A stretch of 13,013 bases of DNA from an uncultured Clostridia bacterium (GTDB lineage: Bacteria; Bacillota; Clostridia; Oscillospirales; Ruminococcaceae): the NCBI GenBank assembly GCA_938014915.1, contig CALLQQ010000002.1:1-13013 (forward strand), written 5' to 3'. Positions 1 to 6,675 of the stretch are shown here, one piece after another. Position 1 is the stretch's first letter. The number at the start of each line of letters is the position of its first letter. A program made the translations under genes and the position numbers. The notes beneath the pieces were generated by a model. It saw nothing but the letters and a program-made list of their open reading frames with translations, ran no database searches and was not told the origin of the DNA.

Positions 1-126
1 GTTGAAATACTTGAAAAGAATATCGAAGAAGAATCGACAGATGATAATTATGAAATAACGGTGGATTATTTTCTTAAAGGTAATATAGCTAAGAAAGAGG
101 AGATTTTATTAATTAGCGACAATTGA
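1..126 (+). CDS. C-terminal end of a gene, possibly sporulation protein YqfD (partial)
   Basis: Frame 1 is open from the left edge to a TGA at 124-126 and encodes the last 41 residues of a protein. The fragment reads as a charged beta-strand-like tail (EITVDYFLKGNIAKKEEI, then LLISDN). No motif identifies it alone. In many clostridia and bacilli the gene just upstream of phoH is yqfD, a sporulation membrane protein whose C-terminal end has alternating strands of this general look, so YqfD is the best guess from position. That is inference from synteny plus a weak resemblance. The gene is cut by the window edge and its start is not visible. Confidence 0.5.
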   Translation, partial: VEILEKNIEEESTDDNYEITVDYFLKGNIAKKEEILLISDN

Positions 127-128
127 TC

Positions 129-157
129 TTTATTGTTGGAATAAAATATGTTATAAT
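129..157 (+). promoter_or_regulatory. Candidate sigma-A promoter for the phoH operon (extended -10)
   Basis: A perfect TATAAT lies at 152-157, preceded by TG one base upstream (149-150), so it is an extended -10 element. The -35 region is poor: TTTATT at 129-134 sits at a 17-bp spacing, and TTGTTG at 133-138 is too close. Extended -10 promoters tolerate a weak -35. Transcription would begin near 163-165, giving an approximately 85-nt leader before phoH. It lies just after the stop codon of the upstream gene, as expected for the start of a new unit. Confidence 0.6.
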
Positions 158-172
158 AGATTAGCAAGAATG

Positions 173-233
173 TTAGATGCCTCTAATTTAGCTGGGTGGG
201 CATTCATCTAAAAAATACCGTAACCAGCAACGG
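173..233 (+). promoter_or_regulatory. Structured 5' leader of phoH with two hairpins and complementary loops
   Basis: TTAGATG (173-179) pairs perfectly with CATCTAA (205-211); an internal CC (180-181) can pair with GG (199-200). CCGT (218-221) pairs with ACGG (230-233). The first loop contains GCTGG (191-195), the exact complement of CCAGC (224-228) in the second loop, so a kissing-loop interaction is possible. TTAGA (173-177) has a second possible partner, TCTAA at 182-186, which would be mutually exclusive with the long hairpin. The second hairpin ends five bases before the AAGGA ribosome binding site (238-242). I do not recognise it as a known riboswitch class. Function as a regulatory RNA is inference. 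Confidence 0.4.
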
Positions 234-248
234 AGATAAGGACTATGA

Positions 249-1223
249 ATGATAGAAAAGATCGTAAAAGTAGATAGCTATGAGCAAGTAATATCGTTAT
301 TCGGGAAATACGATGAAAATATAAATATACTTCAAAAAGAATACAATGTTATCATCTTTAGTCGTGGCAGTGATATCAAGATTTCTGGCAAAGAAGAAGA
401 TGTTGCCCGTGCATCTAGGGCGGTTGATGGTCTGTTGAGCCTAGTCCGTAAAGGCGAAATTATCAATGAGCATAATATAAAATACGTTATTTCTATGGCA
501 AATGAGGGAACGCAAACTGAATTTGAAAATCTATACAACTCATGTATTGCTGTATCTGCATCGGGCAAGCCGGTAAGACCAAAGACAATCACACAGAAGA
601 AATATATTGATGCTATTACAAATAACACGATTACACTTGGCGTTGGTCCCGCAGGAACAGGTAAGACATATCTTGCTGTATCGATGGCGGTAAAAGCCCT
701 TAAAGCTGATGATGTTACTAAAATTATATTAACTCGCCCTGCGGTTGAAGCGGGGGAGAAATTAGGGTTTCTACCCGGTGATTTGCAAACTAAAGTTGAT
801 CCGTATCTTCGCCCACTATACGATGCATTATTCGACATGCTCGGAGCTGAAACATTCCATAGGAATTTAGAACGCTCAAGTATAGAAGTTGCTCCACTTG
901 CTTATATGAGGGGAAGAACACTTGATGATGCTTTTATAATTCTTGATGAAGCCCAGAATTCCACGCCCGAACAAATGAAAATGTTCCTTACAAGGTTGGG
1001 TTTCAATAGTAAAATGATTATAACGGGTGACGTCACTCAAATTGACTTGCCCGATGCAAGACGTTCCGGGTTAATTGATGCTATGAACGTGCTTAATGAT
1101 GTTGAAGACATAGCAATAGTCAACTTTACTGAAAAAGATGTTGTACGTCATAGATTAGTTCAAGAGATAGTCAAGGCATATGAGAAAAACAAAGACGAAA
1201 GCGGGAAAAATAAGTCATGGTAA
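249..1223 (+). CDS. phoH: PhoH family P-loop ATPase (PhoH/YbeZ)
   Basis: Cytoplasmic PhoH-family ATPase of 324 residues, the usual size for the Firmicutes form. The first ~100 residues resemble the KH-like N-terminal part of this family. The ATPase core follows: Walker A GPAGTGKT (133-140), the TRPAVEAGE segment (162-170), Walker B IILDEAQN (230-237), and GDVTQIDLP (260-268). The family is linked to RNA metabolism and works with YbeY in ribosome and rRNA quality control; its exact substrate is not settled. The start is ATG with AAGGA six bases upstream. An overlapping out-of-frame ATG at 245 leads nowhere. The stop overlaps the ybeY start (TAA at 1221-1223, ybeY ATG at 1217), so the two are translationally coupled. 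In Bacillus pgpH lies between phoH and ybeY; it is absent here. Confidence 0.95.
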   Translation: MIEKIVKVDSYEQVISLFGKYDENINILQKEYNVIIFSRGSDIKISGKEEDVARASRAVDGLLSLVRKGEIINEHNIKYVISMANEGTQTEFENLYNSCIAVSASGKPVRPKTITQKKYIDAITNNTITLGVGPAGTGKTYLAVSMAVKALKADDVTKIILTRPAVEAGEKLGFLPGDLQTKVDPYLRPLYDALFDMLGAETFHRNLERSSIEVAPLAYMRGRTLDDAFIILDEAQNSTPEQMKMFLTRLGFNSKMIITGDVTQIDLPDARRSGLIDAMNVLNDVEDIAIVNFTEKDVVRHRLVQEIVKAYEKNKDESGKNKSW

Positions 1224-1723
1224 AAGTTAAAGTATATATAAAGAACAATCAAAAGGTTGAAAAGATTCCAGTAGGAATTCGTCTGCTTATTAGGAAGTGT
1301 TGCCAAGCAGTGCTAGTCAAAGAAGAATTCGAAGAAAATGCTGAGGTAAGTGTCACCTTTGTTAGTAATAAGCAGATACAGGATTTAAATCGAGAATTCC
1401 GTAATATAGATAAAGATACAGATGTGTTGTCGTTCCCATTAGGACAGGACGGCAAATACGACATTAATCCCGATACTGGCTCGCTCCAGTTAGGTGATAT
1501 TGTGATTTCCATTGAAAAGGCTATTGAGCAGGCAAACCACTACAACCATTCAATAGAGAGGGAAATTGGCTTCCTCGTCACTCATTCAATGTTCCATTTG
1601 CTAGGGTATGACCATGTAGATGGCGGACTAGAGGCTACAATGATGCGTGAAAAAGAGGAGTCAGTTCTATCTATGCTTGGAATTTCAAGAATAGAAAGTT
1701 TCGTGAGAGAAGATGAGGATTAA
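1217..1723 (+). CDS. ybeY: Endoribonuclease YbeY (rRNA maturation factor)
   Basis: Single-strand endoribonuclease that takes part in 16S rRNA 3' end maturation and in quality control of 70S ribosomes; metal dependent and cytoplasmic. At 168 residues it has the family length. The zinc site H-x3-H-x5-H is intact (H123, H127 and H133 within THSMFHLLGYDH). The second hallmark NREFRNIDKDTDVLSFP is at residues 58-74, and GDIVIS at 93-98. The gene overlaps phoH by 7 bp at its start and dgkA by 11 bp at its end, so all three are probably made from one message with translational coupling. Its own ribosome binding site is weak (GGGA about 11 bases before the ATG), which fits re-initiation after phoH. 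Confidence 0.96.
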   Translation: MVKVKVYIKNNQKVEKIPVGIRLLIRKCCQAVLVKEEFEENAEVSVTFVSNKQIQDLNREFRNIDKDTDVLSFPLGQDGKYDINPDTGSLQLGDIVISIEKAIEQANHYNHSIEREIGFLVTHSMFHLLGYDHVDGGLEATMMREKEESVLSMLGISRIESFVREDED

Positions 1724-2246
1724 AAAAGAAATTAGATCTATCGTTAAAAGTTTTAACTTCGCTTTTAAAGGTCTATGGTTTTGCATCGTAAATGAAAGGA
1801 ATATGCGCATACATTTAGTTGTTGCGGCATATGTGTTGTTTTTCTCACTTTTTTATAATCTATCAAGACTTGAATACATAGTGTTGCTGTTCTCAATTGC
1901 TCTAGTGATAATTGCCGAGATGATTAACACAGCAATCGAAACATTAACGAATTTATCATCGCCATCATACGACATGCTAGCGAAACTCTCAAAAGATATT
2001 GCCGCCGCCGCAGTCCTGATAGCGGCGCTTTTCTCAATCGTAATAGGAATTATTTTATTTTTTGATTTGACTGTTTTCACCTGCATATTCGCATTTTTTA
2101 CTGAAAGTTTATTAAATGTTGCGGCGCTGATATTATCACTTATTCTATCCTGTATTTTTATAGCAAAAGGATTTTTACCTGTTAGGCGATCTAGACAGAG
2201 CATTGTTAGGAGAATAAGGGATTCACAAGAAAGAAAAGGGGACTAG
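1713..2246 (+). CDS. dgkA: Diacylglycerol/undecaprenol kinase (DgkA family) with a C-terminal extension
   Basis: Small integral membrane kinase. In Gram-positives this family phosphorylates undecaprenol, returning it to the lipid carrier pool for cell-wall synthesis. Family residues are present: NERNMRIH (27-34) with E28 and R31, the core AEMINTAIE (68-76) with E69, N72 and E76, and KLSKDIAAAAV (91-101). Membrane segments lie near 33-50, 53-72 and 96-118. Typical family members stop at about 120-140 residues. This one runs to 177, adding two more hydrophobic stretches (119-131, 133-152) and a basic tail rich in arginine (158-174). Some clostridial relatives carry a fused PAP2-like domain here; the extension could be a remnant of one, but I see no PAP2 motifs. 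The ATG lies inside the ybeY stop region and era starts 5 nt downstream. Confidence 0.9.
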   Translation: MRIKKEIRSIVKSFNFAFKGLWFCIVNERNMRIHLVVAAYVLFFSLFYNLSRLEYIVLLFSIALVIIAEMINTAIETLTNLSSPSYDMLAKLSKDIAAAAVLIAALFSIVIGIILFFDLTVFTCIFAFFTESLLNVAALILSLILSCIFIAKGFLPVRRSRQSIVRRIRDSQERKGD

Positions 2247-2251
2247 AATAT

Positions 2252-3142
2252 ATGAAAACACGTTCTGCTTTTGTTGCAATAGTCGGAAGAGCCAATGTTG
2301 GGAAGTCATCTCTCTTAAATGCTTTAGTGGGAGAAAAACTCGCCATAGTTAGCAATAAACCTCAAACTACACGTACACGTATAACTGGAATTCTAACTAA
2401 AGGTGATACCCAATTAGTTTTTATAGATACACCGGGGATGCACATTCCCAAAACCAAACTAAGCCATCATATGGTTTCATCAGCTAAAACATCAATATCC
2501 GATGTTGAACTCGTCGTTTTAATGGTAGAGGCGGGAAAAGATGCAGACGAAATTGAACATGACTTAATCGACAACATTAAAAGTGCAAAGATACCATGTG
2601 TATTGGCGATAAATAAAATTGACCTTCTTCCTCAAAAAGATAGGTTAATGGAGCAAATCTCGAATTATAGTAAAATGATGGACTTTGAAGCTATAATTCC
2701 GATTAGCGTTAATAAGAATGATGGCATTACAAAAATATATGATGAGATATATTCACACGCTGAACCTTCTCCGCACTTTTTCCCCAGTGATTCAGTGACC
2801 GATCAACCCGAAAGAATCATTGCTGCTGAGATGATTAGAGAGAAGCTCCTCAGGCTGCTAAATCAGGAGGTTCCGCATGGTATCGCTGTTGTAGTTGAAC
2901 GAATGCAGCAGCGTGATGACAAGCCGATAATAGACATTGATGCTGTAATTTACTGTGAAAGATCGTCGCACAAAGGCATCGTAATAGGCAAGGGCGGATC
3001 TATGCTTAAACGAATCGGGCAATATGCCCGTGAAGATATGGAGAACTTCTTCGATTCGAAAATTAATCTTCAATGTTGGGTAAAAGTAAAAGAAGATTGG
3101 CGAAATAAAGAGGGCAGTATCCAGAATTTCGGTCTATCGTAA
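2252..3142 (+). CDS. era: GTPase Era
   Basis: Essential GTPase that binds the 3' end of 16S rRNA and helps 30S subunit assembly, cytoplasmic and membrane associated. The 296-residue length is typical. G1 is GRANVGKS (12-19), the G2 region is QTTRTR (38-43), G3 is DTPG (59-62) and G4 is NKID (121-124). G5 reads ISV (151-153) where ISA is usual, a mild change. The C-terminal KH domain has VIGKGG (244-249), and the family's closing W-R pattern is seen in EDWRNKEGSI (281-290). The ATG at 2252 has a GGGG-containing binding site (near 2238-2241). It follows dgkA by 5 nt, without the cdd gene found between them in Bacillus. The ybeY-era pairing groups two 16S rRNA maturation factors. Confidence 0.97.
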   Translation: MKTRSAFVAIVGRANVGKSSLLNALVGEKLAIVSNKPQTTRTRITGILTKGDTQLVFIDTPGMHIPKTKLSHHMVSSAKTSISDVELVVLMVEAGKDADEIEHDLIDNIKSAKIPCVLAINKIDLLPQKDRLMEQISNYSKMMDFEAIIPISVNKNDGITKIYDEIYSHAEPSPHFFPSDSVTDQPERIIAAEMIREKLLRLLNQEVPHGIAVVVERMQQRDDKPIIDIDAVIYCERSSHKGIVIGKGGSMLKRIGQYAREDMENFFDSKINLQCWVKVKEDWRNKEGSIQNFGLS

Positions 3143-3150
3143 TATAGTTA

Positions 3151-3180
3151 TTGTTTCCAATTGAATTTTCCATTTATATT
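3151..3180 (+). promoter_or_regulatory. Weak candidate internal promoter upstream of yqzL-recO
   Basis: TTGTTT (3151-3156) and TATATT (3175-3180) are spaced by 18 bp in the era-yqzL gap. Each hexamer departs from consensus, so this is a weak call in AT-rich DNA. If used, transcription would start near 3187, just after the left arm of the inverted repeat at 3177-3186. Confidence 0.3.
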
Positions 3181-3231
3181 AACCCTACTTAGGCGAATAA
3201 TAAAGATGTAAATACATTAGGAGGGTTAATA
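3177..3231 (+). promoter_or_regulatory. 10-bp inverted repeat overlapping the yqzL ribosome binding site
   Basis: TATTAACCCT (3177-3186) is the exact reverse complement of AGGGTTAATA (3222-3231). The right arm includes the 3' half of the strong ribosome binding site AGGAGGG (3219-3225) of the next gene, whose ATG is at 3234. Between the arms lies a small palindrome ATGTA-AA-TACAT (3206-3217). If paired in the long era read-through message, the site would be masked. There is no T-run, so it is not a terminator. The regulatory role is inferred. Confidence 0.45.
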
Positions 3232-3233
3232 CA

Positions 3234-3419
3234 ATGCATGACAATATGCGATTTTGGGATACTTTTGCGAAAACCGGAAAAGTTGATGATTATATAAAGT
3301 ATAAAGAAGTACAAAGGACGCATGCTACAAACTCGGTTGTGGGGGATGTTAATGCTAATAACGGCAAAGGGCATAGTGATAAGGGAGCGCAACGTAGGGG
3401 AATCGGACAAGTTTATTGA
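3234..3419 (+). CDS. yqzL: Small YqzL-like protein
   Basis: A 61-residue protein. Its N-terminal part, with W8, F11, TGKVDDYI (14-21) and YKE (23-25), fits the short YqzL family (W, F, TG-x-V, YxxYKE spacing) encoded between era and recO in bacilli and clostridia. Function of the family is unknown. The ribosome binding site AGGAGGG is eight bases before the ATG and is the strongest in this part of the window. Relatives are usually about 45-50 residues; here the last 22 codons overlap the start of recO by 68 nt in another frame, and the resulting tail is low in hydrophobics and rich in G, N, R and K. That tail is probably not conserved. Call rests on position plus the short N-terminal motif. 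Confidence 0.75.
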   Translation: MHDNMRFWDTFAKTGKVDDYIKYKEVQRTHATNSVVGDVNANNGKGHSDKGAQRRGIGQVY

Positions 3420-4104
3420 CGTATTGACCGACGAATTAGGCGTTATTGAAATTAGTGTAAGGGGTGCAAGGAAGAGCACAAGTAAAAGTTCAAGTGCAAC
3501 CCAAATATTTGCTTATTCCCTCTTTTGCGTCAATAAAAGAGGGGATAGGTATTATTTAAATAGTTCAGAACCTATCAAGATTTTTTACGGTCTGCGTGAA
3601 AATATTGAAAGACTGTCACTTGCAATGTACTTTGCTGATATAATTAAGTTTACCGTGTCTTCTGAAGCACCATCGGGTAATATTCTGCGCCTATTTCTGA
3701 ATTCACTACATATGTTAACGAGCGAAAAAAGAGATGAAACATTAATAAAGGCTATTTTTGAATTGAGGATAATGACTAAGTTAGGTTTCATGCCCAGCAT
3801 TGCTGTATGTGAGGATTGTGCCATATATGAAGCAGAAAAGTTCTATTTTCTACTTGATGCCGGTATATTAAAGTGCGGCAATTGCGCATCTGATTTAAAT
3901 CAATACAGTAGGGTTTATGCGCTAACACCATCAACATTAAAAGCTATGAGGCATATTGTATTTTCAGAGCTTGATAGCTTATTTTCATTTAATCTAAAAG
4001 GAAATAGCCTAAAGTTATTAGGACAAATTACTGAAGAATATTTAATTTTACATACTGATATCAGATTAAAGACTCTTGATTTTTACAAACAACTGAAATC
4101 ATAG
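3352..4104 (+). CDS. recO: DNA repair protein RecO
   Basis: RecO helps load RecA at single-strand gaps with RecF and RecR, and anneals complementary strands. The protein opens as MLITAKGIVI, the standard RecO beginning of the OB-fold, followed by the helical domain and a zinc finger with C153, C156, C175 and C178 (C-x2-C-x18-C-x2-C), giving 250 residues. I chose ATG 3352 because GGGGG at 3341-3345 lies six bases before it and because the family begins at this point. In-frame ATGs at 3346 and 3322 would add residues that do not resemble RecO. The start lies inside the yqzL gene, so translation is probably coupled. mutS2 follows after 43 nt. Confidence 0.92.
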   Translation: MLITAKGIVIRERNVGESDKFIDVLTDELGVIEISVRGARKSTSKSSSATQIFAYSLFCVNKRGDRYYLNSSEPIKIFYGLRENIERLSLAMYFADIIKFTVSSEAPSGNILRLFLNSLHMLTSEKRDETLIKAIFELRIMTKLGFMPSIAVCEDCAIYEAEKFYFLLDAGILKCGNCASDLNQYSRVYALTPSTLKAMRHIVFSELDSLFSFNLKGNSLKLLGQITEEYLILHTDIRLKTLDFYKQLKS

Positions 4105-4147
4105 AGCTTTTTGGCAGTATTTATACATTGAAAGGCTGAATTAAAAC

Positions 4148-6523
4148 ATGAATAAGCATTACAAATCATTAGAATTACATAAGATATTGCTTATGCTTTC
4201 AAATCAGGCTACAAGCGATGAATGTAAGCAGAATGCGTTGTCGATTGTGCCAAATACGGACTTTGATTATGTTAAGGGCGAAATTAGCAGAACGAACGAT
4301 GCATTCATATTATCATCTAAATACGGTTCGCCACGATTCGTAAATATAGTAAACACAACTCCCTCATTAGAGAGGGCGAAAACTGGATCGTCACTTTCAT
4401 TAAAAGAACTGCTTGACATACGTAACATTCTAGCTCAAAATCAAGCGTTGATAAAATGGCGCAGTCAATCGGAAAAATTAGATTCAGAACTTGATTATCT
4501 TTTCAATGCCTTATATGCGCATAAAACATTGGAGAAGAAGATTACAAATTCAATACTATCCGAAGAGGAAATTTCGGATAATGCAAGCCCGAAGCTTTCT
4601 CAAATTCGACGTAAAATTGTTAGCACGGGTAATAGGATAAGAGAAAACTTAAATAAAATGGTTAAGAGCACAACGACGCAGAAATTTCTGCAGGAAAGCA
4701 TTGTAACTGTACGTGATGGGCGATTCGTATTGCCTGTAAAGGCTGAACACAAATCCGACATACCTGGATTAGTTCATGACACATCTTCTAGCGGATCAAC
4801 ATTGTTTATAGAACCCATGAATGTTGTTGAGGCGAACAACGATATTAGGGTATTGCTAGGGCAAGAACAAGCCGAAATTGAAAGAATTGTAGCTGAATTA
4901 TCGGCTGACTGTGCTGAAGTGGCTGACGATATTACAAGAGGGTATAAGGCATCAATAGAGCTGGAACTATATTTTGCTAAGGCGAATTTAGCCGCAAAGA
5001 TGAATGCGACAGCCCCAGAATTATCACGTGATGGAATTGTTAAGCTTAAAATGGCTAGGCACCCATTGATTAATCCAAAAGAAGTTGTTCCCATTGATGT
5101 TGAAATAGGCGATAAATTCGATAGCCTTATAATAACCGGACCAAACACAGGAGGAAAAACTGTATCATTAAAGACGGTCGGTCTTTTAACTGCGATGACA
5201 ATGTGCGGGCTCTTGATACCAGCATTAGACGGTAGCAAAGTATCAATTTTTGACCACATATTAGTTGATATTGGTGATGAGCAGAGCATTGAGCAGAGTT
5301 TATCGACGTTTTCATCACATATGCATAATATAATTAAGATTATGGAAGTAGCTGATGATAAATCACTAGTTCTTCTGGACGAATTAGGCTCTGGAACTGA
5401 TCCGATTGAAGGTGCAGCCTTAGCGGTATCGTTGATGAAGGAATTCAAGAAAAAAGGATGTAAGCTGCTTGCCACAACGCATTATCAAGAGATTAAAATA
5501 TACGCACTTGAGGGTGACGGAGTAGAAAATGCGTGTTGTGAATTCGATATAAAAACTTTGAAGCCTACTTATAGATTATTAATTGGCGTTCCGGGAAAAT
5601 CGAATGCATTTGACATAACAACAAGATTGGGTATGCCGAAACATATCATAGAAAATGCTAAAATGCATGTGGACAGTGAAAGCAAGCGATTCGAATCCGT
5701 AGTTGAAGAATTGGAAAAATCACGTCAAGAGTATGAACAACTCCTCGAAAATTTAAGCAACGAACAAAGAATGATAGGGGAGCTAAGAGAGCAACTTGAA
5801 ACTGAAAGAGCGAGAATTGATAAAGAGAAAAATAGAGAAATTGAAAAAGCACGTTCAACGGCTTTAAGAATGGTAGAGAGTATAAAAATCCGATCGCAAA
5901 ATCTGATCGACGAATTAGACGAAATTAGACGTAATAAAGATAAAGAAAATTTCTCTCAAATTGCTTTAAAAGCTAAATCGGGCATGCGTGGCAAAATAGA
6001 TAAAATGTACGATATCGCAAATCCGATTATCAAGCAGCGTAGTGATGATTATAAATTGCCCCGACCGCTTAAAATTGGTGACAATATCATTATAAAGAAT
6101 ACTGGCAAGGAGGGCACGGTCTTGACGTTGCCCGATAAGTCGGGAAATTTATATGTGCAAATTGGTATTATGCGCAGTAAAATTAAGCAATCCGATTTAA
6201 TGCTTAATGATGATACTAAGGTTAAATTAAATGGCAGAAAAATTTCCACGAAGACTATGACGAGTAAAGTGGACAGAGAAATTAAGATGGAGCTTGATAT
6301 TCGCGGCCAAACCATTGAAGAGGGTTTAATTGAAGTAGATAGATTTATCGATAGTTGCGTTCTATCGGGTGTCGGATCTGTTACTATAATACATGGCAAG
6401 GGCACTGGCGCTTTACGTGATGCGGTGCATGCGCATTTAAAAAAGCATCGCAATATTGAATCCCATCGGCTTGGCGTATATGGAGAAGGGGAAAGTGGCG
6501 TTACAATAGCACAAATTAAATAA
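4148..6523 (+). CDS. mutS2: Endonuclease MutS2 / ribosome rescue factor RqcU
   Basis: MutS-family ATPase of 791 residues, the full MutS2 length. Order: MutS core domains without the mismatch-reading N-terminal domain, clamp region, ATPase with Walker A GPNTGGKT (331-338), Walker B LVLLDELGSGTD (407-418) and TTHY (443-446), a long charged coiled coil (about 510-605), a KOW-like stretch (about 640-680) and a C-terminal Smr nuclease domain with DIRG (717-720) and HGKGTG (749-754). Older work assigns a role in limiting recombination. In B. subtilis the protein also senses collided ribosomes and splits them; which applies here cannot be told from sequence. The binding site is weak (AAAGG about 13 bases before the ATG). 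The gene closes the operon, with a terminator six bases after the stop. Confidence 0.96.
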   Translation: MNKHYKSLELHKILLMLSNQATSDECKQNALSIVPNTDFDYVKGEISRTNDAFILSSKYGSPRFVNIVNTTPSLERAKTGSSLSLKELLDIRNILAQNQALIKWRSQSEKLDSELDYLFNALYAHKTLEKKITNSILSEEEISDNASPKLSQIRRKIVSTGNRIRENLNKMVKSTTTQKFLQESIVTVRDGRFVLPVKAEHKSDIPGLVHDTSSSGSTLFIEPMNVVEANNDIRVLLGQEQAEIERIVAELSADCAEVADDITRGYKASIELELYFAKANLAAKMNATAPELSRDGIVKLKMARHPLINPKEVVPIDVEIGDKFDSLIITGPNTGGKTVSLKTVGLLTAMTMCGLLIPALDGSKVSIFDHILVDIGDEQSIEQSLSTFSSHMHNIIKIMEVADDKSLVLLDELGSGTDPIEGAALAVSLMKEFKKKGCKLLATTHYQEIKIYALEGDGVENACCEFDIKTLKPTYRLLIGVPGKSNAFDITTRLGMPKHIIENAKMHVDSESKRFESVVEELEKSRQEYEQLLENLSNEQRMIGELREQLETERARIDKEKNREIEKARSTALRMVESIKIRSQNLIDELDEIRRNKDKENFSQIALKAKSGMRGKIDKMYDIANPIIKQRSDDYKLPRPLKIGDNIIIKNTGKEGTVLTLPDKSGNLYVQIGIMRSKIKQSDLMLNDDTKVKLNGRKISTKTMTSKVDREIKMELDIRGQTIEEGLIEVDRFIDSCVLSGVGSVTIIHGKGTGALRDAVHAHLKKHRNIESHRLGVYGEGESGVTIAQIK

Positions 6524-6528
6524 CGAGC

Positions 6529-6566
6529 AAAGGAGCAGTATTTAAATATACTGCTCCTTTTTATTT
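6529..6566 (+). terminator. Intrinsic terminator after mutS2
   Basis: A 13-bp perfect stem, AAAGGAGCAGTAT (6529-6541) with ATACTGCTCCTTT (6548-6560), a 6-nt loop and a T-rich tail (TTTTTATTT across 6558-6566). It ends the phoH-to-mutS2 unit. Its tail runs directly into the -35 box of the next promoter. Confidence 0.93.
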
Positions 6567-6593
6567 GACAAATTGAATCGCTACTGCTATAAT
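6565..6593 (+). promoter_or_regulatory. Consensus sigma-A promoter for the recombinase gene
   Basis: TTGACA (6565-6570) and TATAAT (6588-6593) are both perfect, with an ideal 17-bp spacer. A TG at 6585-6586 adds an extended -10. The predicted start is around 6600, giving a leader of about 75 nt with a hairpin beginning roughly 10 nt in. This is the strongest promoter match in the window. Confidence 0.9.
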
Positions 6594-6610
6594 AGAAATT
6601 AAAGAGAACG

Positions 6611-6640
6611 AACCGCACTAAATGAAAATTTAGTGCGGTT
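6611..6640 (+). repeat. Perfect 13-bp inverted repeat (GAAA loop) in the recombinase leader
   Basis: AACCGCACTAAAT (6611-6623) and ATTTAGTGCGGTT (6628-6640) are exact reverse complements separated by GAAA, a GNRA tetraloop sequence. GGGGGG (6641-6646) follows, not a T-run, so it is not an intrinsic terminator on the + strand; the - strand also lacks a T-run next to it. It would form a stable hairpin close to the 5' end of the message, ending 21 nt before the ribosome binding site. It may protect the RNA, bind a regulator, or be a DNA site for the recombinase encoded downstream; the sequence does not decide. Confidence 0.85.
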
Positions 6641-6675
6641 GGGGGGATAGAAATACGTAAGAAAGGAGTTTTGCT

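Noticed and set aside
332..838. A 168-codon open frame on the - strand opposite phoH
   Set aside because: Antisense to the conserved PhoH core, with no motif and no matching regulatory signals.
4774..5475. A 233-codon open frame on the - strand opposite mutS2
   Set aside because: It lies wholly antisense to the conserved MutS2 ATPase region, has no recognisable domain, and its serine/isoleucine-rich make-up is that of a shadow frame.
6049..6618. A 189-codon open frame on the - strand covering the mutS2 end and the terminator/promoter region
   Set aside because: It runs through a strong terminator and promoter and is antisense to the Smr domain; no family features.
6611..6640. dif-type XerCD recombination site
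   Set aside because: The arms lack the TTATGTAA/TTATGTTAA-type inner sequence of known dif sites and the palindrome is perfect, unlike dif; kept only as an open question in the findings.
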